A stretch of 64,000 bases of DNA from Novosphingobium marinum (lineage in GTDB: Bacteria; Pseudomonadota; Alphaproteobacteria; Sphingomonadales; Sphingomonadaceae), in contig NZ_JACBZF010000002.1 of the NCBI RefSeq assembly GCF_013408095.1, forward strand, positions 806,001-870,000. The letters run 5' to 3'. Each line of letters starts with the position of its first letter. The stretch's first letter is position 1. The position numbers were made by a program, and so were the translations under genes. Of the stretch, positions 48,539 to 57,309 are shown one piece after another. The notes under the pieces are model-generated. The model was not told where the DNA came from, made no database searches, and saw nothing but the letters and a program-made list of their open reading frames with translations.

Positions 48539-49966
48539 ATGGTCAAGGATCGGGGTTTCAGGTTCAGCAGGCGCTCGGCGATGGTGGCGCTTCTCGCCAG
48601 CTTGGCGCTTGCGGGTTGCGGCAATACCGGCGATGCCGCCACGGCGGAAGCGGCAGGCGCGAATTTTGCGGCAGGTGCGGTGGAGAAACCGGTCCTCAAG
48701 TTCGGCTTCATCAAGCTTACCGACATGGCTCCGCTCGCGATCGCCAAGGAGAAGGGCTTCTTTGCGGAAGAGGGCCTCAACGTGACCCTCGAACCCCAGG
48801 CGAACTGGAAGGTCTTGCTCGACGGTGTAATCGGCGGGCAGCTTGACGGGGCGCACATGCTTGCCGGGCAGCCCATCGCAGCCACCATCGGCTACGGTAC
48901 CAAGGCGGATCTGATCGCACCGCTCAGCCTCGACCTCAACGGCAACGCGATCACGGTTTCGAACAAGGTCTGGGAACAGGTCAAGCCCAACCTGCCAATG
49001 GAAGGTGGCAAGCCGAAGCACCCGATCAGCGCTTCCGTGCTCCAGCCCGTGGTTGCAAGCTTCAAGCAACAGGGCAAGCCATTCAACATGGGCATGGTCT
49101 TCCCGGTTTCGACGCACAATTACGAATTGCGCTACTGGCTCGCGGCAGGCGGCCTCAACCCCGGCTACTACACGCCCGGCGACGTCGGTGGCACGGTAGA
49201 CGCAGACGTGCAGCTTTCGGTGACGCCGCCGCCACAGATGCCGGCGACGCTCGAAGCGGGAACGATCGAGGGGTATTGCGTCGGCGAGCCATGGAACCAG
49301 GCGGCCGTCCAGAAAAAGATCGGTGTCCCGATCATCACCGACGACGAAATCTGGAACGACAATCCCGAAAAGGTCTTCGGCCTGCGCAAGGATTTCGCGG
49401 ACAAGTACCCGGCCACCACGGCTGCCATGCTGCGCGCAATCATCAAGGCCCAGCAGTGGCTGGATGCCGACAACGGCGCCAACCGGGTGGAGGCGGTCAA
49501 GATCCTGTCGCAGCCGAACTACGTCGGTGCGGACGAGGAAGTGATCGCCGCCTCCATGACTGGCAAGTTCACCTTCGAACCCGGAGACACGCGCGATGCG
49601 CCTGGCTTCAACATCTTCTTCGACAAGTACGCCGGCTATCCGTACTACTCCGATGCAATCTGGTACCTCACGCAGATGCGCCGCTGGGGCCAGATTCCGG
49701 AAGACCATCCCGACCAGTGGTACTTCGAGCGGGCAAAGGCCGTGTATCGCCCCGATCTTTACCTGACGGCAGCCAATGCCCTCGTCGAGGCGGGTACGAT
49801 CCCGGCGGATTCGGTCCCCAAGACGGATGGTTATCGCGGCGAGCAGTCGGGCTTCATCGACGGCATCACCTATAATGGCAAGCAGCCCAACGCCTACCTG
49901 GCGAAATTCAAGATCGGCCTGAAGAAGGGTCAGAAAGTTTCGGCGTCCGGCGTGACCGGCAGCTGA
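48539..49966 (+). CDS. nrtA: Nitrate ABC transporter substrate-binding protein
   Basis: NrtA-type lipoprotein, 475 residues. The N-terminus has a twin-arginine-like FSRRSAM (8-15) and a lipobox LAGC with Cys27. The nitrate/bicarbonate-binding fold of the NrtA/CmpA family follows ([68 protein letters not shown]). It would capture nitrate in the periplasm for NrtB and NrtCD. ATG 48539 has only weak ribosome-site support. It is the first gene after the attenuator and starts the uptake operon. Confidence 0.93.
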   Translation: MVKDRGFRFSRRSAMVALLASLALAGCGNTGDAATAEAAGANFAAGAVEKPVLKFGFIKLTDMAPLAIAKEKGFFAEEGLNVTLEPQANWKVLLDGVIGGQLDGAHMLAGQPIAATIGYGTKADLIAPLSLDLNGNAITVSNKVWEQVKPNLPMEGGKPKHPISASVLQPVVASFKQQGKPFNMGMVFPVSTHNYELRYWLAAGGLNPGYYTPGDVGGTVDADVQLSVTPPPQMPATLEAGTIEGYCVGEPWNQAAVQKKIGVPIITDDEIWNDNPEKVFGLRKDFADKYPATTAAMLRAIIKAQQWLDADNGANRVEAVKILSQPNYVGADEEVIAASMTGKFTFEPGDTRDAPGFNIFFDKYAGYPYYSDAIWYLTQMRRWGQIPEDHPDQWYFERAKAVYRPDLYLTAANALVEAGTIPADSVPKTDGYRGEQSGFIDGITYNGKQPNAYLAKFKIGLKKGQKVSASGVTGS

Positions 49967-49998
49967 ATTCAGCGGACACGAAAGCAAGGAGACGTCCC

Positions 49999-51045
49999 AT
50001 GGCCACCGCTTATGCAGATCTCGCGGGTTCTGGCGAGACTTGCCAGGATCGCCGCACGATGCCGGAAACCGGGACTGAAGCGACAGGGAGCGAAGGCGCG
50101 GTGCGCTCATCACCGGTCCCGCCCGTCTTCAACATGCGGGCAATCACCTCCAAGTTCGGATTGAGCCTGGCAGCACCGATCCTCGGTGTCGTCGCATTCC
50201 TGATGGCCTGGGGCGTTCTGGCTCCGCAGGTCGATACTTCGCTCGGGGCGTTGCCGGGGCCGGGCGAGGTGGCCGAGCAGGGTGTAGCCCTGTTCGAGGA
50301 ATGGCAGGCCGCCAAGCAGTCCGAAGCCGATTTCTATTCAGCACAGGATGCCCGCATTGCAGCCGGAACGCAGCCACAGGCCTTCGACTATGCCGGACCG
50401 CCGACCTTCCTCGACCAGATCGTGACCTCGCTTCAGACCGTGGCGCTGGGTTTCGCCCTTGCCAGCATCGTGGCCGTACCGATCGGTCTCGCCGCGGGCC
50501 TTTCACCGCTCTTCAATGCCGCGATCAACCCGCTCGTGCAGATCATGAAGCCGGTCAGCCCGCTTGCCTGGCTGCCCATCGTGACGATGGTCGTGTCCGC
50601 CACGATTACCAGCGCCGATCCGACCCTGGCCAAGAGTTTCGTGATCTCGGCGATTGTGGTGATGCTCTGCTCGCTCTGGCCGACGTTGATCAACACCGCC
50701 GTGGGAACGGCTTCGATCGACAAGGATTTGCTCGCGGTCGGTCGGGTCCTCAAGCTGGGCACGTTCGCGAAGCTTACCAAGCTCGTGCTGCCCAGCGCGC
50801 TTCCCTACATCTTCACCGGCATGCGACTGTCGCTGGGCGTGGGCTGGATGGTGCTGATCGCGGCCGAGATGCTCGCTCAGAATCCCGGCCTTGGAAAGTT
50901 CGTCTGGGACGAGTTCCAGAACGGCAGCTCGCAGTCGCTCGCGCGGATCATGTTCGCGGTCATCGTGATCGGCCTCATCGGTTTCCTGCTCGATCGCCTC
51001 ATGATGGGCGTGGAGAGGTTTGCCGGTCGCAACCGCACTGTCTGA
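49999..51045 (+). CDS. nrtB: Nitrate ABC transporter permease
   Basis: NrtB, 348 residues, the membrane permease of the nitrate ABC transporter. It has a 45-residue soluble N-terminus, a first helix (about 53-75), a periplasmic segment (about 76-130), and five further helices with the binding-protein-dependent permease motif (SIDKDLLAVGRVLKLGTFAKLTKLVLPSALPYIFTGMRLSLG, about 236-280). Gaps to nrtA (32 bases) and nrtCD (30 bases) suggest a single transcript. The long periplasmic loop is typical of the nitrate-type permeases. Confidence 0.93.
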   Translation: MATAYADLAGSGETCQDRRTMPETGTEATGSEGAVRSSPVPPVFNMRAITSKFGLSLAAPILGVVAFLMAWGVLAPQVDTSLGALPGPGEVAEQGVALFEEWQAAKQSEADFYSAQDARIAAGTQPQAFDYAGPPTFLDQIVTSLQTVALGFALASIVAVPIGLAAGLSPLFNAAINPLVQIMKPVSPLAWLPIVTMVVSATITSADPTLAKSFVISAIVVMLCSLWPTLINTAVGTASIDKDLLAVGRVLKLGTFAKLTKLVLPSALPYIFTGMRLSLGVGWMVLIAAEMLAQNPGLGKFVWDEFQNGSSQSLARIMFAVIVIGLIGFLLDRLMMGVERFAGRNRTV

Positions 51046-51075
51046 ACGGCAATTACGAACGCAGGGAACATATTC

Positions 51076-52755
51076 ATGGCAACGATCCTCTCCATCAAGG
51101 GCGTGACCAAGAGCTACAAGGGCCAGACCGGCGGCGTGACGCAAGTTCTCGACGGCATCGACCTGGACGTGGAGGAAGGCGAATTCATCGCGATCCTAGG
51201 CTTCTCGGGTGCGGGCAAGACCACGCTGATCTCCTCGGTCGCCGGGCTGGTCGAGCCGGACGCCGGAGAGATCCTGCTGCACGGAAAGCCGATCGAAGGT
51301 CCCGGAAAGGAGCGTGGCCTGGTTTTCCAGTCCTATTCGCTTTTCCCCTGGCTGGCTGTCGAGAAGAACGTCGCGATGGCGGTGGATGCGGTGCACAAGG
51401 ACCGCACGCCGGCCCAGCGCGCAGAACTGGTGAGGCAGAAAGTCGAGCTTGTAGGGCTCGGTCATGCCATGGACCGCAAGCCCGCGCAGCTTTCTGGTGG
51501 CATGCGACAGCGCGTCTCGGTGGCGAGGGCACTTGCGATGGAGCCCGAAATACTGCTCCTCGACGAGCCGCTTTCGGCTCTCGACGCGCTAACCCGGGCC
51601 AAGCTGCAGGACGAGATCGAGCGCATCCGCAAGGAAGAGAAGCGCACGATCATCCTTGTGACCAACGACGTCGACGAGGCACTCCTGCTGGCGGATCGGG
51701 TGGCCATCCTGACGCCGGCCCCGGCAGCGCGGATCGGGCGGGTCTTCGATGTCGACGTTCCACGTCCACGCGATCGGGAGGCAGTAAACGACGATCGGCA
51801 TTTCCAGTCGCTCCGCCGCGAGATCGTCGGCTATCTCGGCAAGCTGAACGAGCAGGGTTCGACCGTAGGCGAGAGCGCGACGGAGCTTCCCAAAGTCACT
51901 CCGCTCGACCTGGCGCCCCCGCCCAAGGCCTATCGCGAGGCGGGCCAGTCTCCGGTCGAGACACGCTATCTGGAGTTCTTCAAGCTCTCGAAAGTCTATC
52001 CTACGCCGAAGGGGCCGCTGACGGTGGTCGAGGACTTCAACCTCCTGATGGACAAGGGGGAATTCGTTTCACTCATCGGCCACTCCGGATGCGGCAAGTC
52101 GACGGTTTTGACGATGGCGGCAGGCCTTAACGAGATCAGCGGCGGCGGAATCGTGCTGAACAATCGCGAAATCGCCAGGGCAGGTCCGGACAAGGCGGTG
52201 GTATTCCAGGCTCCGAGCCTGATGCCCTGGCTTACCGCACGGCAGAACGTCGAGCTGGGAGTGGAGCGCGTCTATCCGCATGCACCGAAGGGCGAACGCC
52301 GCGATATCGTCGATTACTACCTCGATCGCGTTGGGCTGGGCGATGCCAAGGAAAAGCTTGCCGCAGAAATGTCGAACGGGATGCGCCAGCGCGTCGGCAT
52401 TGCGCGCGCGTTCGCCCTCAGTCCGCGACTGCTGCTGCTGGACGAGCCATTCGGCATGCTCGACAGTCTGACGCGCTGGGACCTCCAGGATGTGCTCGTC
52501 GAGACCTGGAACCGCACGAAGGTGACTGCGATCATGGTGACCCATGACGTGGACGAGGCAATTCTGCTCGCCGACCGGGTGGTGATGATGACCAACGGTC
52601 CGAATGCCACGATCGGCAAGATTCTGAAGGTAGACCTGCCGCGACCGCGCAACCGCAAGACGCTTCTCGAGGATGCGAGGTTTTACCAGTATCGCCAGGA
52701 GGTCCTGCATTTCCTTGCGGAATACGATCACGGTCCAGCCGCGAAGGCTGCCTGA
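51076..52755 (+). CDS. Nitrate ABC transporter ATPase, double-domain (NrtCD fusion)
   Basis: A 559-residue protein made of two ABC ATPase domains in tandem. The first (about 1-265) has Walker A GFSGAGKTT (42-50), signature LSGGMRQR and Walker B LLLDEPLSALD. The second (about 300-555) has Walker A GHSGCGKST (335-343), a diverged signature MSNGMRQR and LLLDEPFGMLD. Cyanobacterial transporters use separate NrtC and NrtD, where NrtC has a fused sensor domain; here both ATPases are one chain and no sensor domain is present. It powers nitrate import with NrtA and NrtB. Confidence 0.93.
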   Translation: MATILSIKGVTKSYKGQTGGVTQVLDGIDLDVEEGEFIAILGFSGAGKTTLISSVAGLVEPDAGEILLHGKPIEGPGKERGLVFQSYSLFPWLAVEKNVAMAVDAVHKDRTPAQRAELVRQKVELVGLGHAMDRKPAQLSGGMRQRVSVARALAMEPEILLLDEPLSALDALTRAKLQDEIERIRKEEKRTIILVTNDVDEALLLADRVAILTPAPAARIGRVFDVDVPRPRDREAVNDDRHFQSLRREIVGYLGKLNEQGSTVGESATELPKVTPLDLAPPPKAYREAGQSPVETRYLEFFKLSKVYPTPKGPLTVVEDFNLLMDKGEFVSLIGHSGCGKSTVLTMAAGLNEISGGGIVLNNREIARAGPDKAVVFQAPSLMPWLTARQNVELGVERVYPHAPKGERRDIVDYYLDRVGLGDAKEKLAAEMSNGMRQRVGIARAFALSPRLLLLDEPFGMLDSLTRWDLQDVLVETWNRTKVTAIMVTHDVDEAILLADRVVMMTNGPNATIGKILKVDLPRPRNRKTLLEDARFYQYRQEVLHFLAEYDHGPAAKAA

Positions 52756-52787
52756 CGCAACAGCGCAGGGTCCGCGAACGGGCCCCT

Positions 52788-52807
52788 GGCGGACAAGGGG
52801 GTCCGCC
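52788..52807 (+). repeat. GC-rich hairpin between nrtCD and the porin gene
   Basis: GGCGGAC (52788-52794) pairs perfectly with GTCCGCC (52801-52807) across a six-base loop. No T-run follows, so it is more likely an RNA-stability or processing element than a terminator. It lies 33 bases after the nrtCD stop. Confidence 0.45.
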
Positions 52808-52931
52808 GGCAAAGCGCAAGAACGACCCCGCCGGGGGGTGGGAACATCCGGGAAAACCCGACGGGCAATGGCGCCTGTCTTCGATCCAATCGCATCGCAG
52901 CCAGCAACGGCTGCAGTCGGAGACTTTGCGC

Positions 52932-54161
52932 ATGAAAACCGTACTTTCGCTTTCTGCTCTCGCTGCTTCCCTGGCCCTCGCGGCACCCGCCGCCGCCAAG
53001 GCGGGCGATCCGGTGCAGGTGAACGACACGCTCACCATCGACCCGATCATAGACGGCCGGGTCCGCTACGAAGGGGTCGACCAGGACAATGCGGCTGGCG
53101 ATGCCGACGCATTCACGGTGCGGATGAGAGCCGGCGCGGAAGTCTCGGTCGACGGTTTTTCGGTGCTTGCCGAGGCCGAAGCCACGCTTGCGCTTTCAAA
53201 CAACTACAATGACACCATCCCCGGCAACAACGGGTACCTCGGCGCAGAGCCCTATTCGGTCGTCGCCGATCCGGAGAGCGTCGAACTCAATCGACTCCAG
53301 GCGGGCTACAAGGCAGGCGGATTGGGCCTGACGGTCGGGCGCCAGCGGATCATTTACGATAACGCCCGCTTCGTCGGTAACGTTGGCTGGCGGCAGAACG
53401 AGCAGACCTTCGATGCCATTCGGGGCGAGGCGAAGTTCGGCCCGGTCGCATTCGACGCGACCTATGCGATTTCGCAGCGCACCATCTTCGGCAGCGAAAG
53501 CCCCAACGAGCGATTCAAGGGAGACATCGTGCTGCTTAACGCGGGTCTCGCCAAGGACTGGTACAAGTTGAAAGGCTTTGCATACCTCATCGGCTACGAC
53601 GACCGGATCGCCTTCTCGAGCAAGACATTCGGTGTCCTTGCGAACGCTTCTGTACCGCTCGGCTCGTCCTTCAAGGTCGACATTCAGGCGAGTTACGCAA
53701 GACAAAGCGACTACAAGGACAATCCGGTCGATTATTCCGCCGACTATATCCAGGCGGAACTCGGAGCGTCGATCGCGGGCTTCGGTGTCAAGGCCGGGTA
53801 CGAGGAATTGGGCAGCGACGATGGCGTCGCCGCCTTTCAGACCCCGCTCGCCACGCTTCATGCCTTCAACGGCTGGGCCGACCTGTTTCTGACGACACCG
53901 ACTGCCGGTCTGCGCGATTACTATGCTTCCGTGGGCAAGACCCTTGGCGATGCAGGCCCGCTCAAGGGCCTGAAGGCAGCGGTCGTCTATCATAAGTTCG
54001 AGAGCGACGTCGGCGGCCTCGACTACGGTTCGGAATGGGATGCGAACCTCGGATTCAAGCTCGGGAACTACGGCATCCTCTTTAAATATGCTCGTTACGA
54101 CGCCGAGGACTTTGCGGTCGATACCGAGAAGTTCTGGGTTCAGGTCGAGTTTTCGTACTGA
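52932..54161 (+). CDS. Outer-membrane porin of the nitrate operon
   Basis: A 409-residue outer-membrane beta-barrel protein, similar to the alginate-export (AlgE/OprD-like) porin type. A signal peptide (about 1-22, ending AAAKA) is followed by amphipathic strands and a C-terminal aromatic residue (VEFSY) needed for barrel assembly. It has no plug or TonB box. Lying between nrtCD and nirB, it probably admits nitrate or nitrite through the outer membrane; the ligand is not shown. ATG 52932 is used rather than TTG 52926. Confidence 0.85.
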   Translation: MKTVLSLSALAASLALAAPAAAKAGDPVQVNDTLTIDPIIDGRVRYEGVDQDNAAGDADAFTVRMRAGAEVSVDGFSVLAEAEATLALSNNYNDTIPGNNGYLGAEPYSVVADPESVELNRLQAGYKAGGLGLTVGRQRIIYDNARFVGNVGWRQNEQTFDAIRGEAKFGPVAFDATYAISQRTIFGSESPNERFKGDIVLLNAGLAKDWYKLKGFAYLIGYDDRIAFSSKTFGVLANASVPLGSSFKVDIQASYARQSDYKDNPVDYSADYIQAELGASIAGFGVKAGYEELGSDDGVAAFQTPLATLHAFNGWADLFLTTPTAGLRDYYASVGKTLGDAGPLKGLKAAVVYHKFESDVGGLDYGSEWDANLGFKLGNYGILFKYARYDAEDFAVDTEKFWVQVEFSY

Positions 54162-54287
54162 TCCCGTGTTGTGAAGGCAGGCGCAATCCCCAATCTTGGA
54201 CCGGCGCCCGCCACGCCCTCCTCGAAATCTACGCTGCAACGCAAAAACGGCTTGTCGCGGAGACTTCGGGCGGGTACATCAGGTGAA

Positions 54288-54316
54288 GGCAACCGTGCGC
54301 CGTCCGACGCTGGACG
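54288..54316 (+). promoter_or_regulatory. Candidate paired ANTAR-target hairpins before nirB
   Basis: Two adjacent stem-loops: GGC/GCC (54288-54301), whose inner six-base loop can be read as ACCGTG (A1, G4) over an A-C mismatch, and GTCC/GGAC (54302-54315, loop GACGCT, exactly six bases, G at position 4). This resembles the two-hairpin ANTAR target but not perfectly. It lies 46 bases before the nirB leader terminator. Confidence 0.4.
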
Positions 54317-54361
54317 ATCGAGCGCCTGGCCTTCAAGTTTAAGTCATACGCGTGGCAATGG

Positions 54362-54405
54362 AGCCGCCCGTGCATTCCCGCAAGGAATGCTCGTGGCGGC
54401 TTTTT
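54362..54405 (+). terminator. Leader terminator (attenuator) upstream of nirB
   Basis: A two-part stem (AGCCGCC with GGCGGCT, and GCATTCC at 54373-54378 with GGAATGC at 54384-54390) ends in TTTTT (54401-54405). It is 30 bases before the nirB start. It could end the porin transcript by default and be bypassed when NasT is active. Confidence 0.85.
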
Positions 54406-54435
54406 CATTGTGCGTGTCGCAGACGGAGTCGTGAC

Positions 54436-56937
54436 GTGAATGCACCCATGAGCATCAAGGGCCGGAGCAGCCCGGCACGAGGTCGGGAGAGGCTCGTAGT
54501 CATTGGCAACGGAATGGCAGGGTGCCGAGCGGTCGAGGAAATACTGGCCCGCGCACCCGACCGCTACGACATCACGATCTTCGGCGCGGAGCCGCGCGTG
54601 AACTACAACCGGATCATGCTTTCGCCCGTGTTGGCGGGCGAAAAGCGGTTCGAGGAAATCGTCATCAATCCGCAGGAGTGGTACGATGACAACGCGATCA
54701 CGCTCGTTTGGGGCGATCGGGTCGACTATATCGATCGCGAGCACAAAAGCGTCGTCGCTCGATCCGGCCGGGTCGAACCCTATGACCGGTTGCTGATCGC
54801 CACAGGATCCGACCCCTTCATCATTCCCGTTCCAGGCCATGATCTCGACGGCGTGGTCACCTTTCGCGATCTCGACGATGTCGACAGGATGCTCGCCGCC
54901 GCCGAAACGGGCGGCGACGCGGTGGTGATCGGCGGTGGCCTTCTCGGACTGGAGGCGGCGCATGGCCTCTCGCTCCGCGGGATGAAGGTCACCGTCGTTC
55001 ATCTCATGCCCACGCTCATGGAGCGCCAGCTCGACGAAGCGGCCGGCTGGCTGCTCAGGAAAGAGCTTGAAGGCCGGGGGCAGACCATCCTGACCGGCGC
55101 CAACACGAAACATATCCACGGCGTCGACGGGAGGGTCGTCGGGATCGAGCTTGAAGACGGTACGCGCGTCAAGGCGGACATCGTGGTGATGGCTGCCGGC
55201 ATCAGGCCCGCGACCGGACTCGCCAAGGCAGCGGGCCTCGACGTCGAGCGCGGCATCCTCGTCGACGATCACATGGTAACGTCCGATCCGGCGATCCTGG
55301 CAGTAGGCGAATGCGTGCAGCACCGCGGTCTTTGCTATGGCCTCGTGGCACCGCTGTGGGACATGTGCCGTTCGCTCGCCGACTTCGCAACCGATGCGCC
55401 CACCGGCTACTCAGGGTCGGTTACCTCGACGAAGCTCAAGGTCTCGGGCATCGACCTCTTTTCGGCGGGCGATTTCTCGGGCGGAGAAGGCTGCGAGGAC
55501 ATCGTTCTTCGCGACGCTTCGCGGGGCATTTACAAGCGCATCGTTCTCAAAGACGACCGGATTGTCGGCACGGTTCTCTACGGAGATACAGCGGACGGTA
55601 ACTGGTATTTCGATCTCATGCGCAGGCAGGAGGACCTCTCGGACATTCGCGAGGGACTCATCTTCGGTCAGGCATTCGCGTCCGGAGGTGCGCTGGCGGA
55701 CCCTAGTGCGGCCGTTGCGGCGCTCTCCGACGATGCGGAGATCTGCGGCTGCAACGGCGTTTCCAAGGGGACCGTAGTCAAGTGCATCGAAGGTGGGGCT
55801 CATTCGCTCGACGCGGTTCGCGCAGGCTGCAAGGCGTCAGCATCGTGCGGATCGTGCACCGGTCTCGTCGAAAGCCTGCTTTCGGTCACCTTGGGGGGTG
55901 ACGTAGAAAGCGGACCAAAGGCGATGTGCAAGTGCACGAGCTTCACGCATGGCGATGTACGCAGGCAGATCGTCGAGAAGGGCCTGAGAGAAATTCCACA
56001 GGTCATGCAGGAACTGCACTGGAGCACACCGGATGGCTGCGCCTCGTGCCGACCTGCGCTCAATTATTATCTGCTGTGCGCCTGGCCGGGCGAATACGTG
56101 GACGACCAGAAGAGCCGTTTCGTCAACGAGCGCATGCACGCCAACATTCAGAAAGACGGAACCTACTCGGTCGTCCCGCGAATGTGGGGCGGCATCACCA
56201 ACCCGCGCGAGCTTCGCGCGATCGCCGATGTGGTCGAGAAATATGACGCCCCGATGGTAAAGGTCACAGGCGGCCAGCGGCTCGATATTTTCGGGATCAG
56301 GAAGGAGGACCTGCCCGCGGTCTGGGCCGACCTCAATGCCGCCGGAATGGTTTCGGGCCATGCTTACGGGAAGTCTCTCCGCACGGTGAAAACCTGCGTC
56401 GGGTCGGAATGGTGCCGCTTTGGCACGCAGGATTCCACCGGCCTTGGCGTGCAGATCGAACGCATGACGTGGGGCAGCTGGATGCCGCACAAGTTCAAGA
56501 TCGCGGTTTCGGGATGTCCGCGTAATTGCGCCGAAGCCACGATCAAGGACTTCGGCGTGGTCTGTGTCGATTCCGGCTATGAACTGCATGTCGGCGGAAA
56601 CGGCGGAATCAAGGTTCGCGCGACCGACCTCCTGTGCAAGGTGGAGAGCGAGCGCGAGGCGCTCGATCACTGTGCCGCATTCATCCAGCTCTACCGCGAA
56701 GAAGCATATTACCTCGAACGAACAGCGCCGTGGATCGAGAGAGTCGGACTGGATCACGTCAAGGAGCGGCTGTTCTCAGATCCCGATACCGTGGCGCAGC
56801 TCGCCGCGCGGTTCCGCTTTTCGCAGACTTTCATGCAGGACGATCCGTGGGCCAGGCGTGCCGCCGGTGAGCGTTCCGATCTGCACAGCCACATTGCGAC
56901 CGTTCGTCCGGTTGCTGCCGAAATGGAGAAGGCATGA
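54436..56937 (+). CDS. nirB: Assimilatory nitrite reductase large subunit
   Basis: NirB, 833 residues, reducing nitrite to ammonium with NAD(P)H in the cytoplasm. An N-terminal FAD/NAD domain (about 12-310: VVIGNGMAG, VVIGGGLLGLEAAHGL) is followed by two BFD-like [2Fe-2S] segments (Cys437, Cys439; CKCTSF...CASC) and the sirohaem/4Fe-4S domain, whose cluster cysteines are Cys654, Cys660, Cys694 and Cys698 (CVGSEWC; CPRNC). The start is probably GTG 54436 (CGGAG upstream), with ATG 54448 as alternative. nirD overlaps its stop. Sirohaem would be made with the methyltransferase at 59921. Confidence 0.96.
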   Translation: MNAPMSIKGRSSPARGRERLVVIGNGMAGCRAVEEILARAPDRYDITIFGAEPRVNYNRIMLSPVLAGEKRFEEIVINPQEWYDDNAITLVWGDRVDYIDREHKSVVARSGRVEPYDRLLIATGSDPFIIPVPGHDLDGVVTFRDLDDVDRMLAAAETGGDAVVIGGGLLGLEAAHGLSLRGMKVTVVHLMPTLMERQLDEAAGWLLRKELEGRGQTILTGANTKHIHGVDGRVVGIELEDGTRVKADIVVMAAGIRPATGLAKAAGLDVERGILVDDHMVTSDPAILAVGECVQHRGLCYGLVAPLWDMCRSLADFATDAPTGYSGSVTSTKLKVSGIDLFSAGDFSGGEGCEDIVLRDASRGIYKRIVLKDDRIVGTVLYGDTADGNWYFDLMRRQEDLSDIREGLIFGQAFASGGALADPSAAVAALSDDAEICGCNGVSKGTVVKCIEGGAHSLDAVRAGCKASASCGSCTGLVESLLSVTLGGDVESGPKAMCKCTSFTHGDVRRQIVEKGLREIPQVMQELHWSTPDGCASCRPALNYYLLCAWPGEYVDDQKSRFVNERMHANIQKDGTYSVVPRMWGGITNPRELRAIADVVEKYDAPMVKVTGGQRLDIFGIRKEDLPAVWADLNAAGMVSGHAYGKSLRTVKTCVGSEWCRFGTQDSTGLGVQIERMTWGSWMPHKFKIAVSGCPRNCAEATIKDFGVVCVDSGYELHVGGNGGIKVRATDLLCKVESEREALDHCAAFIQLYREEAYYLERTAPWIERVGLDHVKERLFSDPDTVAQLAARFRFSQTFMQDDPWARRAAGERSDLHSHIATVRPVAAEMEKA

Positions 56938-57305
56938 TGTTCGGAGACTGGCTGGATATCGGGCCCGTCACGCAAATCGAGGCCGGGACCGCAAGGACGC
57001 TACCCGTCCAGGGTGGTGAGGAAATCGCGGTGTTCCATACCATGCGCGGTGAATTCTTCGCGCTCGTGAATGCTTGCCCGCACAGAAAGGGGCCGTTGAG
57101 CCAGGGCATCGTCCATGGCGATGTGGTCACGTGTCCGTTGCACAACTGGACCATTTCCCTGCGTTCGGGCAATGCGCTGGGATCGGATGAAGGTTGCGTG
57201 CCGAGCATTCCGCTGAAGGTCGACGCGGGGCGCATCTACCTCAAACGTTCCGCAGTCGTGGCGCCGCGCGCCGGACCGGCCGGAACCGGGGCTCGGGCGG
57301 CCTGA
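56934..57305 (+). CDS. nirD: Nitrite reductase small subunit
   Basis: NirD, 123 residues, a Rieske-type protein that supports NirB. It has the Rieske ligands Cys48/His50 (CPHRKG) and Cys67/His70 (CPLHNW); many NirD proteins have lost these, so cluster binding is possible here. The start overlaps nirB by four bases (ATGA). The gene ends four bases before the nasA start. Confidence 0.95.
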   Translation: MMFGDWLDIGPVTQIEAGTARTLPVQGGEEIAVFHTMRGEFFALVNACPHRKGPLSQGIVHGDVVTCPLHNWTISLRSGNALGSDEGCVPSIPLKVDAGRIYLKRSAVVAPRAGPAGTGARAA

Positions 57306-57309
57306 CCGG

